From the NCBI GenBank assembly GCA_018064425.1, contig JAGHVF010000002.1:1-64000 (forward strand): DNA of 64,000 nucleotides, given 5' to 3'. This stretch comes from Candidatus Colinaster equi (GTDB taxonomy: Bacteria > Bacillota > Clostridia > Lachnospirales > Lachnospiraceae). The notes under the pieces are model-generated. The model was not told the origin of the DNA and did no database searches. It was given only the letters and a program-made list of their open reading frames with translations. This document shows positions 25,311 through 33,422 of the stretch, piece by piece; within the stretch, counting starts at the first letter, position 1; every line of letters begins with the position of its first letter. The translations under genes and the position numbers were made by a program.

Positions 25311-26525
25311 ATGAAGATACTTATTGTAAGGACTTTTCCGTCGATAATCAGTCAAACTTCATATAATGTGCAGGAAATAGGAATGGCAACAGCCTATATG
25401 AGAGCCGGTCATGACGCAGACATTGTGTTGTATGGTGGCAAAGAGGATGACCATACCGAGCTGATGCCGATTGAATGGAACGAAGATGGTACGGCAAGCA
25501 GATTTGTTAGCATTTATTATCTTAGGGGGTTCAATATCTTAAAAAACGGTTTTTTTCCATCGCTTCGTTCAATTGCGTCAGGTTATGATCTTATTCAGGT
25601 GCATGAATATGATCAGATATCTTCCTGGTTGTTGTATACCGATAAGAAATTGAAGGACAAAGTGATTATTTATCACGGCCCGTATTTTTCGGAATTCAAC
25701 AAAGGGTATAACCTTAAGTGCAAGGTGTTTGACAATATTTTTCTTAGATTCAGACACAACAGACAATGCCCCTGCTTTACGAAGAGTAATGCAGCTGCAG
25801 GTTTTCTTAAAAGTAAGGGCTTTGACAATGTGACAGCTGTCGGAGTAGGACTTAATGTGAGTCTGTGGAGCGATATAGAAGAATCATCTTCAAAGGGTGA
25901 CATTACAGCGGACAGTAATGCCTTTAGACGGATTTATGATTACATGGAGAATGGTGCGGATGTCGTAAAAGATAAAGTGTTCACATTTTTATATATCGGT
26001 AAACTTGAGCCGAGACGGAATACTTTGTTTTTACTGGACCTTGCGGATGCACTTTTGCAAAGTCATGAAGATATTCGTTTTTTGATAGTGGGTGACGGTG
26101 AGGCATCGTACAAAAATGAATGCCTTAAAAGAGCTAAGAAGTGGATAGATGCAGGCAAAATCGAATATATCCCCAAAGTCGCTCAAAAGGATATGCCGCT
26201 TATATACGGCCGTTCGGATTGCATGCTGTTTCCCAGCAGATATGAAATATTCGGAATGGTGCTCATGGAGGCGATGTATTTCGGCGTGCCTGTCATAACG
26301 AGTAACAATGGCGGAGCCGATACAATATTCTCAAATGAGTATAATGCGATAGTATTGGAAAATGATTTTGATTTTAATACATGGATATCGGCAGCGATTC
26401 GTATGTATGAGGATGAAAATCTTCGCAAGAAGATATCGGATAATGAACTTAATGACAGTGAGAAATTGTCATGGGATGAAGTAACCAAAAAAGTGTTGCA
26501 GGCGTTGCAACCGCAAATCGGATGA
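25311..26525 (+). CDS. GT4-family glycosyltransferase
   Basis: This 404-residue GT-B enzyme has an N-terminal Rossmann domain starting KILIVRTFPS, then YHGPYF and the C-terminal donor domain with IGKLEPRRNTLFLLDL and the EX7E motif EIFGMVLME (about residue 318). It starts four bases after the acyltransferase stop. ATG 25311 is chosen over an upstream in-frame ATG at 25272 inside the previous gene, although the ribosome site is weak and translation may be coupled. Confidence 0.87.
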   Translation: MKILIVRTFPSIISQTSYNVQEIGMATAYMRAGHDADIVLYGGKEDDHTELMPIEWNEDGTASRFVSIYYLRGFNILKNGFFPSLRSIASGYDLIQVHEYDQISSWLLYTDKKLKDKVIIYHGPYFSEFNKGYNLKCKVFDNIFLRFRHNRQCPCFTKSNAAAGFLKSKGFDNVTAVGVGLNVSLWSDIEESSSKGDITADSNAFRRIYDYMENGADVVKDKVFTFLYIGKLEPRRNTLFLLDLADALLQSHEDIRFLIVGDGEASYKNECLKRAKKWIDAGKIEYIPKVAQKDMPLIYGRSDCMLFPSRYEIFGMVLMEAMYFGVPVITSNNGGADTIFSNEYNAIVLENDFDFNTWISAAIRMYEDENLRKKISDNELNDSEKLSWDEVTKKVLQALQPQIG

Positions 26526-26566
26526 AAGGATAGAGTCGACTGATAAACGGTTGACTGATATGTGTT

Positions 26567-27643
26567 ATGGATAAAAGGGATTTGGCTTCTTTTTACAAAG
26601 GCAAGAGAGTGTTGTTAACAGGACACACGGGATTCAAGGGTACATGGATGTGTGCCGTACTTAAGAGCTTTGGTGCCGAAGTGACAGGGTATGCATTGGA
26701 TGCACCGACTACCCCGAGCCTTTATGATATGACATGCATGTCGGAAGGAATGAATGATATCAGAGGTGATATCAGAGATTTGGACAGCCTTAAAGCGGCT
26801 TTTGAGGTCGCAAAACCTCAGATTGTACTGCATATGGCTGCACAGCCGCTTGTGCGTGCTTCGTATGATGATCCGGTAGGAACATATGATACCAATGTGA
26901 TGGGTACCGTTAATGTGATGGAATGCTGCAGATTGGCAGCAGCAAACGGATTAAAATCTGTTGTAAATATCACAACGGACAAGGTATACCGTAATACGGA
27001 AAGAGCTGAAGGTTATAAGGAAGACGAAGAGCTATGCGGATATGATCCGTATTCCAACTCCAAATCCTGCTCCGAATTGGTAACGGACAGCTACCGCAAT
27101 TCGTTTTTGCGTGATGCGGGCGTGGCTGTAAGTACGGTAAGGGCCGGAAATGTTATAGGCGGCGGAGATTTTGCAAAAGACAGAATTATTCCGGATTGTG
27201 TAAGAGCTATGGAAAAAGGTGAAGACATTATTGTACGTAATCCGTTTTCAACCAGACCGTATCAGCATGTTTTGGAACCGCTTATGGCATATCTGCTTGT
27301 AGCGGCCATGCAATATGATGATATGACATATGCATCGGCTTATAATGTGGGCCCGGACGATGAAGACTGTTTGACAACGGGCGAACTTGTGACACTGTTT
27401 TGCGATAAATGGTCTCAGGTGACAGGCACAAAGGCTACGTGGATTAACAAACATGACGGAGGCCCTCACGAGGCAGGTTTGCTTAAGCTTGACAGCACAA
27501 AGCTTAAGAATACATTTGGTTGGAGACCTGTATGGCATATGGATACGGTTATGACACGTATTGTCGAGTGGACAAAAGTATATATTGATGGCGGCGATGT
27601 TACGCGCACTATGCAGGAACAGATTGGTGAGTTTGTAAGTTAA
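26567..27643 (+). CDS. rfbG: CDP-glucose 4,6-dehydratase
   Basis: This 358-residue SDR enzyme has the CDP-glucose-dehydratase-specific start GHTGFKGTWM (glycine motif at 19/22/25). It also has TTDKVY (136-141), the catalytic pair Tyr162-x3-Lys166 (YSNSK), and RAGNVIGGGDFA. It converts CDP-glucose to CDP-4-keto-6-deoxyglucose, the entry to 3,6-dideoxyhexoses and related sugars. The partners normally next to it, glucose-1-phosphate cytidylyltransferase (rfbF) and rfbH-type enzymes, are not in the window. The ribosome site is poor. The length is normal for the family. Confidence 0.88.
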   Translation: MDKRDLASFYKGKRVLLTGHTGFKGTWMCAVLKSFGAEVTGYALDAPTTPSLYDMTCMSEGMNDIRGDIRDLDSLKAAFEVAKPQIVLHMAAQPLVRASYDDPVGTYDTNVMGTVNVMECCRLAAANGLKSVVNITTDKVYRNTERAEGYKEDEELCGYDPYSNSKSCSELVTDSYRNSFLRDAGVAVSTVRAGNVIGGGDFAKDRIIPDCVRAMEKGEDIIVRNPFSTRPYQHVLEPLMAYLLVAAMQYDDMTYASAYNVGPDDEDCLTTGELVTLFCDKWSQVTGTKATWINKHDGGPHEAGLLKLDSTKLKNTFGWRPVWHMDTVMTRIVEWTKVYIDGGDVTRTMQEQIGEFVS

Positions 27644-27671
27644 ATACAATCACATTTATATTGGGATAACT

Positions 27672-29462
27672 ATGAGTAGAGCAAAGAAAATATTATACAT
27701 CTTAATAACGTCCGTTTTATCGTATGTCTGGATGATAGCTATGGCGTATGTGACAGACTATGGAATAACGGGAATTGATGCAATACTTCCGTGCCTTTTT
27801 GCACTTGGTTGTGTAGTGATATGGAATACATTAAAGGGAATATTGAGCGGTGTATACAGCAAAAAGGACTATTGGTGTGCAGTGCCTGTCAGCGTTGTTG
27901 TTTCCATAGCACAGGTGATAGGGCATTTGGTTGACATGGATAGTAAGAGTGTTGGCAACATTGGGCTTTTTGATGTCGTATGCATACCGATATTGTTGAT
28001 ATTCTATATGGCTGTTATGTTGTTACTTTTGGGATATATCAAAAGCCGTACTTCGGATGGGAGGTCGGCCAGGCAGAGAATAGACCGGCATCTCTTTAAC
28101 AGAAAGTATTCGTATATTGTATTGGTGCTTATTATTATTCTGTGCTATATGCCGTATTATCTGACACTTTTTCCGGGAAATATGGGAAAGGATACATTTG
28201 AATCAATCGATATGTGTCTTAACAATATTGCCTGGAGCAATCATCATCCCGTGTTCTACACATTGCTTATGGATGCTGTGATTGGACTTACATCCAAGGT
28301 ATGTAGCCTTACTGTCAGTATGGGATTGTTTACGTTGTTACAGATGATATTGTGTGCATGTACATACGCTTATGTGGTGCAGCGCATCAGCGCACACATA
28401 GGAGATGTTTGGGCAATATTAGCATTGTTATTATATGCATTGCATCCGGTATCGGCGATGTTTGCAATGTATCTGAGCAAAGATGTGTTGTTTTCATGTG
28501 CACTTGTGATGCTTATTTGCGCTATGTGGGATGTACTCGTAAAAGAGAGTGTTCGCGGCTGGATACGTGTGGATGTATTTTTACTTCTTACGATGTTGTT
28601 GCGCAATAACGGCATTTTTATTGTAGTACTTCTTGGTATAGTACTTTTTATTGTTTTTCTCAAAGGGAGTATTAAAAAATCGGCAAAATGCGGCGTGCAC
28701 TTTATGGCAGCTGTTGCGGTGTTTGCTCTATTTCGACTTGTAACCGGGGCGATATTGGATGTGAACAGTTCTTCTTTTGCCGAATCGCTGTCTGTACCGC
28801 TTCAACAGGTGGGATATGTAATAGTTAATGACGGTGATTCGATTGCCGAAGCGGATGCGGAATATCTAAGTAGGCTTATGCCGTTTGAAGACGTTGAGAG
28901 AGCTTTTACTCTCGGATATACCGATACATATAAGTTTGATGCTGCGTTTGATGATGAATATTTGAATGCCGACAAGGGCGCATTCATGAAAACGTGGGTA
29001 CATATGCTGCCGACGCATTTTGATGAATATGTAAAAGCATATCTGGCACAGACTATCGGATACTGGCATTATGGCGAGACCAATACATTATGTACCGAGG
29101 GAGTGTGGGAAGATAATACGGTGCAGGTGGCAGGCATTGATATAATTGAGAAAATGACAGGAGTGTCATTTAGAACGGTAATATCCAAATTAATGCTTGG
29201 TATGCGTAAAGCTCCGATTCTTTGTATATTCACAAGCATGGCTATGCAATTGTATGCATTGATAATATATATGAGCATATCGGTATGGATGGGTAACGGG
29301 AAAAAAGAGATTATCTGTTCGTTGCCGCTTTTGCTGTTGTGGATTACGGTTATGATTGCTGCTCCGGCATCGTGCCTTTTCAGATATATGTATCCGTTCT
29401 TTATGATGTGGCCTTTTATTGCTACGCTTGGTACCAAAGGGATATTTGTAAAAAATGAGTAG
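27672..29462 (+). CDS. DUF6020-like polytopic membrane protein (second copy)
   Basis: This 596-residue membrane protein is paralogous to the one at 20692. It has the same FPGNMGKDTFESID and SNHHPVFYT signature and a similar TM layout. A shared segment reads SVPLQQVGYVI here and VPLQQIARVV there, followed by an acidic external loop (about 395-470), and the two have nearly the same length. Together they suggest two related outer-face reactions, possibly GT-C-type sugar transfer. The gene overlaps the start of the cysteine protease gene by 8 bases. Confidence 0.7.
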   Translation: MSRAKKILYILITSVLSYVWMIAMAYVTDYGITGIDAILPCLFALGCVVIWNTLKGILSGVYSKKDYWCAVPVSVVVSIAQVIGHLVDMDSKSVGNIGLFDVVCIPILLIFYMAVMLLLLGYIKSRTSDGRSARQRIDRHLFNRKYSYIVLVLIIILCYMPYYLTLFPGNMGKDTFESIDMCLNNIAWSNHHPVFYTLLMDAVIGLTSKVCSLTVSMGLFTLLQMILCACTYAYVVQRISAHIGDVWAILALLLYALHPVSAMFAMYLSKDVLFSCALVMLICAMWDVLVKESVRGWIRVDVFLLLTMLLRNNGIFIVVLLGIVLFIVFLKGSIKKSAKCGVHFMAAVAVFALFRLVTGAILDVNSSSFAESLSVPLQQVGYVIVNDGDSIAEADAEYLSRLMPFEDVERAFTLGYTDTYKFDAAFDDEYLNADKGAFMKTWVHMLPTHFDEYVKAYLAQTIGYWHYGETNTLCTEGVWEDNTVQVAGIDIIEKMTGVSFRTVISKLMLGMRKAPILCIFTSMAMQLYALIIYMSISVWMGNGKKEIICSLPLLLLWITVMIAAPASCLFRYMYPFFMMWPFIATLGTKGIFVKNE

Positions 29463-31455
29463 ACGACGAAAATGGTTAAGTACATTATTGATTGTTGTGC
29501 TGTTGGTTCTGTCCGTAACTTGTGATGGCACCGTTACTTATGCTACAACTATACCCGTTAGTGAAACCGAGTCGGAATCAGAGTATGAATCGGTGACGGA
29601 GACACAGTCGGAAACGGACTCTGAAACGGAGTCGGAGACAGAGCCTGAGTCTGAGTCAGAGACTGAATCGACGTCGGAAACAAAGACCGAATCGGAGTCG
29701 GAGACAGAGACGATGACAGAATTTGATGAGCCGCCTCTTACATACAGAGATATGTGTGAAGAGCCGGATGTCTCTCTTTTGGCGAAGCAAAGCAATGTAC
29801 CGCTACTTCGTATGAACAGTGCGAGTAGATATGGATTTATGGCAGCATCTCCGGTTGGAGACGGTGCGCTCCCTAGTTCGTACAGTTCGGTGGAGCAAGG
29901 ATATATTCCGGCAATACGTAATCAGGGCATATACGGTACATGTTGGGCACATATGGCGATTTCTCTGGCTGAGATATATATGATTAAGAATTGCGGTTGG
30001 AGCGCGGACACAACAGATTTGTCCGAAAGACAGCTGGTGTACTGTATGTACAATTATAAGGGCATGAATGATCCTATAGGGAATACCCGTTTTGACTATG
30101 ACGAAGTAAATGCGACAGGTATGGGCATATATGATGTGGGCGGTAATATCAATGTGACAACGTGGATGCTTGCAGACTGGATCGGACCGATTAGTGAAGT
30201 CGATGCGCCGTATTCTTCCGGCGGCAATATGGCAGCACTTAGTAAGAACAGTTTCTTTTCACAGGATGTTCTTCATATGACTGATTGCAGATTGATATCA
30301 CCTACACAGACAGACGTTATGAAGCATTACATTATGAGCAACGGCGCTGTCGGTGCATCGATGTATTACAGCAGTTCGTCATATTATAACAGCGCGACCG
30401 GCGCATATTATGATAACGGATATACCGGCGGAGCCAATCACGGTATAACTATAGTGGGCTGGGATGATGACTATTCGGCAGATAACTTTAAGGTGAATCC
30501 CGGCACAAACGGAGCATGGCTTGTACGTAACAGTTATGGTCCCGGACGTAATCTGGATGGATATTTTTGGATGTCATATGCCAATAACTGTATTAAAGAT
30601 GTATGTGCAATGATGTTCGAAGAAGCAGATGATTATGATAATAATTATTTCTATGATGGTTCTGGTGCTTCCGGTTATGTGAATATTAAAGCATCGGGAA
30701 GCATTGCCAATATATACAGGATAAAGCATAAAGAAGAAACACTGAAAGCTGTCGGTTTTGGCATTCGTACAACAGATACCGCATATTCGATACAGTTGTA
30801 CAAAAACCCTACGGATGAGAATGATCCGACTACCGGCACACCTTTGCTTGCAACACCGGCTACAGGTATGACGACAACGGCAGGGTACTATAGTGTGAAT
30901 GTCAGTTGTGATACGGAATTTGCTGCAGGTGATAATATTGCGGTTGTGATAACGCTCACACCGACGAGCGGAACAAATATGAATATATATGCTGCAACGA
31001 ATCGTGATTACGGTTGGATTGCCGAATGTAATAATATGAATGGCAGTAAGACGCTGGCCTGTGTAAACGGAGTATGGACGGATACTTCTACGGCGGCTAC
31101 ACCATATACACCGCGAATACACATGTATACGGATGGTTCGGAGAATGTAATTGTGCCTACACCAAAACCGACGAATACAGATGAGTATATTCAGGAAATT
31201 GATAACGGCGATGGAGCTGACAGACATGATGAACCAGATGACGGTGATGACGGAGATGATACAATGACTCCGGTATGGAACAATCCGACACCAACGCCTG
31301 TTTTGAATAATGGCATGCAAGGTGACACCGGTGTCAGAAATGTGGCAGGTAACAAAAAAGAAAAAAATATAAATGTAAATGATATAGGAGAAATGTTGGG
31401 AGGAGCAATAGTTGGTTTTGACGATGCCAAAACGATACTTCGCAACATGAATTAA
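29455..31455 (+). CDS. Secreted papain-family (C1) protease with lectin-like domain
   Basis: This 666-residue protein starts with a signal peptide (about 1-30) and a Ser/Glu/Thr repeat linker (about 35-85). The C1A peptidase domain follows with Gln157 and Cys163 (RNQGIYGTCWA), His329 (ANHGITIVGWDDDY) and Asn359 (VRNSYG). Next are a beta-rich lectin-like domain (about 390-560) and a Pro/Asp/Thr linker (PTPKPTNTDE region), then a short C-terminal tail. This architecture matches secreted C1 proteases of gut Clostridia. No LPXTG or TM anchor is seen at the C terminus. It overlaps the membrane-protein gene, so a secreted protease is translationally tied to a glycan operon. Confidence 0.9.
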   Translation: MSRRRKWLSTLLIVVLLVLSVTCDGTVTYATTIPVSETESESEYESVTETQSETDSETESETEPESESETESTSETKTESESETETMTEFDEPPLTYRDMCEEPDVSLLAKQSNVPLLRMNSASRYGFMAASPVGDGALPSSYSSVEQGYIPAIRNQGIYGTCWAHMAISLAEIYMIKNCGWSADTTDLSERQLVYCMYNYKGMNDPIGNTRFDYDEVNATGMGIYDVGGNINVTTWMLADWIGPISEVDAPYSSGGNMAALSKNSFFSQDVLHMTDCRLISPTQTDVMKHYIMSNGAVGASMYYSSSSYYNSATGAYYDNGYTGGANHGITIVGWDDDYSADNFKVNPGTNGAWLVRNSYGPGRNLDGYFWMSYANNCIKDVCAMMFEEADDYDNNYFYDGSGASGYVNIKASGSIANIYRIKHKEETLKAVGFGIRTTDTAYSIQLYKNPTDENDPTTGTPLLATPATGMTTTAGYYSVNVSCDTEFAAGDNIAVVITLTPTSGTNMNIYAATNRDYGWIAECNNMNGSKTLACVNGVWTDTSTAATPYTPRIHMYTDGSENVIVPTPKPTNTDEYIQEIDNGDGADRHDEPDDGDDGDDTMTPVWNNPTPTPVLNNGMQGDTGVRNVAGNKKEKNINVNDIGEMLGGAIVGFDDAKTILRNMN

Positions 31456-31457
31456 TT

Positions 31458-32171
31458 ATGAAAAAGACAATAATTGTAATGCCCGTTGCTAATGAAGAAG
31501 CCACAATGGGACAGGTACTTGATGAGATTTTGGCTTTACCGTATGACAATCTGTTTATATATCCTGTGATTGATGATTATTCCAAAGATAATACCGAGCA
31601 GATTATACGCAGCTATGAAGCTACGGGAAGAGTAAAGTGCATATATTATAAAGAGTCAAGAGGTGTAATATCCTGCTATCTTGAAGGCTTTAGACAAGCT
31701 CTCAATGACGGAGCGGAATGTGTGCTTGAGATGGATGGCGGCGGTAGTCATAAACCCGGCGAGATTCCTGAGTTTATCAAATATCTTGAGGAAGGTTATG
31801 ACTGCGTATGGGGTTCACGATTTGTTAAAGGCGGCGGACTTGTAGATCAACCGCTTTACAGAATGATATTGTCAAGCGGCGGAACCATAGTGTCCAACAT
31901 ATTCCTGGGAACGAGACTTAAAGATATGACCAGCGGCTTTGAAGGTTTTCAAAGAAGTGTACTTGAACGACTTAACCTGGATCGATTCTTATCAAAAGGA
32001 CATATCTATCAGACTGAGATGCGATATTACTGTCGAAAATTGCATACGATTGAGGTACCGATTCATTACACCGGTTCGTCATCATCGCTGAAATTTAAGT
32101 CGGTAGTTGAAGCTTTTGATGTGTTGTTCAAATTACGAAGCAATGAGAAGAAAGTATGGAAAGCAGAATGA
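31458..32171 (+). CDS. GT2 glycosyltransferase, polyprenyl-phosphate sugar synthase-like
   Basis: This 237-residue GT-A protein resembles dolichol-phosphate-mannose synthase: IIVMPVANEEATMG, DDYSKDNTEQI, EMDGGGSHKPGEIP (metal site) and WGSRFVKGGG. It lacks C-terminal TM helices. It would charge a polyprenyl phosphate with a sugar for use by outer-face transferases. It starts two bases after the protease stop and ends in an overlap with the flavoenzyme gene. Confidence 0.83.
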   Translation: MKKTIIVMPVANEEATMGQVLDEILALPYDNLFIYPVIDDYSKDNTEQIIRSYEATGRVKCIYYKESRGVISCYLEGFRQALNDGAECVLEMDGGGSHKPGEIPEFIKYLEEGYDCVWGSRFVKGGGLVDQPLYRMILSSGGTIVSNIFLGTRLKDMTSGFEGFQRSVLERLNLDRFLSKGHIYQTEMRYYCRKLHTIEVPIHYTGSSSSLKFKSVVEAFDVLFKLRSNEKKVWKAE

Positions 32172-33403
32172 TTAATAAAAAATATGTGATTTTGGGCGCA
32201 GGACCTGCAGGCCTTGCATTTGCCAATTGTATAAAAAACAAAGGTGAGACTGATTACATCGTTATAGAGAAGGAAAAAGAAGTAGGTGGTTTATGCCGCT
32301 CTGCGATGGTGGATGGCGCTCCGCTTGATATCGGCGGCGGACATTTTTTGGACGTGAGGCGTAAGAGCGTAAATGATTTTCTTTTTACCTTTATGCCTGT
32401 TGAAGAGTGGAATCTGTATGAAAGAGATTCGAGAATTACTTTCACGGTAGAGGGGGAGAGCAGGCCGAAGACATATACGATTCATCATCCTTTTGAAGCT
32501 AATATATGGGAATTGCCCAAGAAGGAGCAAAAAAGATATTTGGAATCGATTGCCGAAGCGGGATGCAATACCGGAGTGAGCAAGCCGGAAAGGTTTGTAG
32601 CATGGATTACATGGAAGTTGGGACGTGAGATTGCGCATGACTATATGCTTCCGTACAATTCCAAGCTTTTTGCGGACAATCTTAATGAACTGGGTACATA
32701 CTGGTTGGATAAATTACCGAATGTAAGCTATGACGAGACATTGGAGTCCTGCAAACAGCATAAAGCATACGGAAAACAACCGGGACATGCCAATTTCTAC
32801 TATCCAAAGAAGTACGGATACGGAGAACTGTGGCTGCGTATGGGCAGAGAATTGGGTGACAATCTGCTGTGTGATGCAACTGTTGTTTCTTTGGATTGTA
32901 ACGACAGGATTATTACTTTGCAGGATGGTACGCAGATACAAGGCGAATATATTATTTGCACTATTCCCTGGGACAGCTTTGAACTAAAATGGGCTCCGAC
33001 AAAAGTAAAAGATTGCGTAAAGAAATTAAAACATACATCGGTTAATATTACATACTATCCGAATAATATGGATACGGAGGCACAGTGGATATATTATCCG
33101 AATCCCGACTTGGATTATCACAGAATCCTGGTAAGACATAATTTCTTAGAAGGTTCGAAAGGTTATTGGACCGAGACTCGAAGTGAACGTTATCATGCTG
33201 ATGAAGATGATAATACATTTAAGATGGATTATGCATATCCGCTTAATACGATAAGTAAGCCGGATGCCATCCGTACAGTACTAAGTTACGGCTCCAAGCT
33301 CAATATATTCGGACTTGGAAGATGGGGAGAGCACGAACATTTTAACTCGGATGTAACTGTGAAACGTGCAATGGAGTTGGCAGATAAACTGTGCGCAGAA
33401 TAA
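32168..33403 (+). CDS. UDP-galactopyranose-mutase-like FAD protein
   Basis: This protein of about 411 residues has an N-terminal FAD Rossmann motif (GAGPAGLAFAN) and EKEKEVGGLCRS. The next part (DIGGGHFL, HHPFEANIWELP) and the C-terminal GLGRWGEHEHFNSD are reminiscent of UDP-galactopyranose mutase and amine-oxidase-type relatives. Automated pipelines may call such proteins protoporphyrinogen oxidase-like. In this operon a sugar ring contraction or another NDP-sugar reaction is more plausible. ATG 32168 gives an ATGA overlap with the preceding gene and has GGAAAG upstream; 32156 is an alternative. Confidence 0.72.
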   Translation: MINKKYVILGAGPAGLAFANCIKNKGETDYIVIEKEKEVGGLCRSAMVDGAPLDIGGGHFLDVRRKSVNDFLFTFMPVEEWNLYERDSRITFTVEGESRPKTYTIHHPFEANIWELPKKEQKRYLESIAEAGCNTGVSKPERFVAWITWKLGREIAHDYMLPYNSKLFADNLNELGTYWLDKLPNVSYDETLESCKQHKAYGKQPGHANFYYPKKYGYGELWLRMGRELGDNLLCDATVVSLDCNDRIITLQDGTQIQGEYIICTIPWDSFELKWAPTKVKDCVKKLKHTSVNITYYPNNMDTEAQWIYYPNPDLDYHRILVRHNFLEGSKGYWTETRSERYHADEDDNTFKMDYAYPLNTISKPDAIRTVLSYGSKLNIFGLGRWGEHEHFNSDVTVKRAMELADKLCAE

Positions 33404-33422
33404 AAATGAAAAAGGTAGAATT

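Noticed and set aside
30574..31320. Minus-strand open frame (248 codons) rich in Ile, Cys and Arg
   Set aside because: Antisense to the C1 protease gene, with composition typical of a reverse reading frame and no ribosome site or recognisable domain.
15560..31455. LPXTG or SLH anchors on the two secreted proteases
   Set aside because: Both C termini were read; neither shows LPXTG, a terminal TM or SLH repeats.
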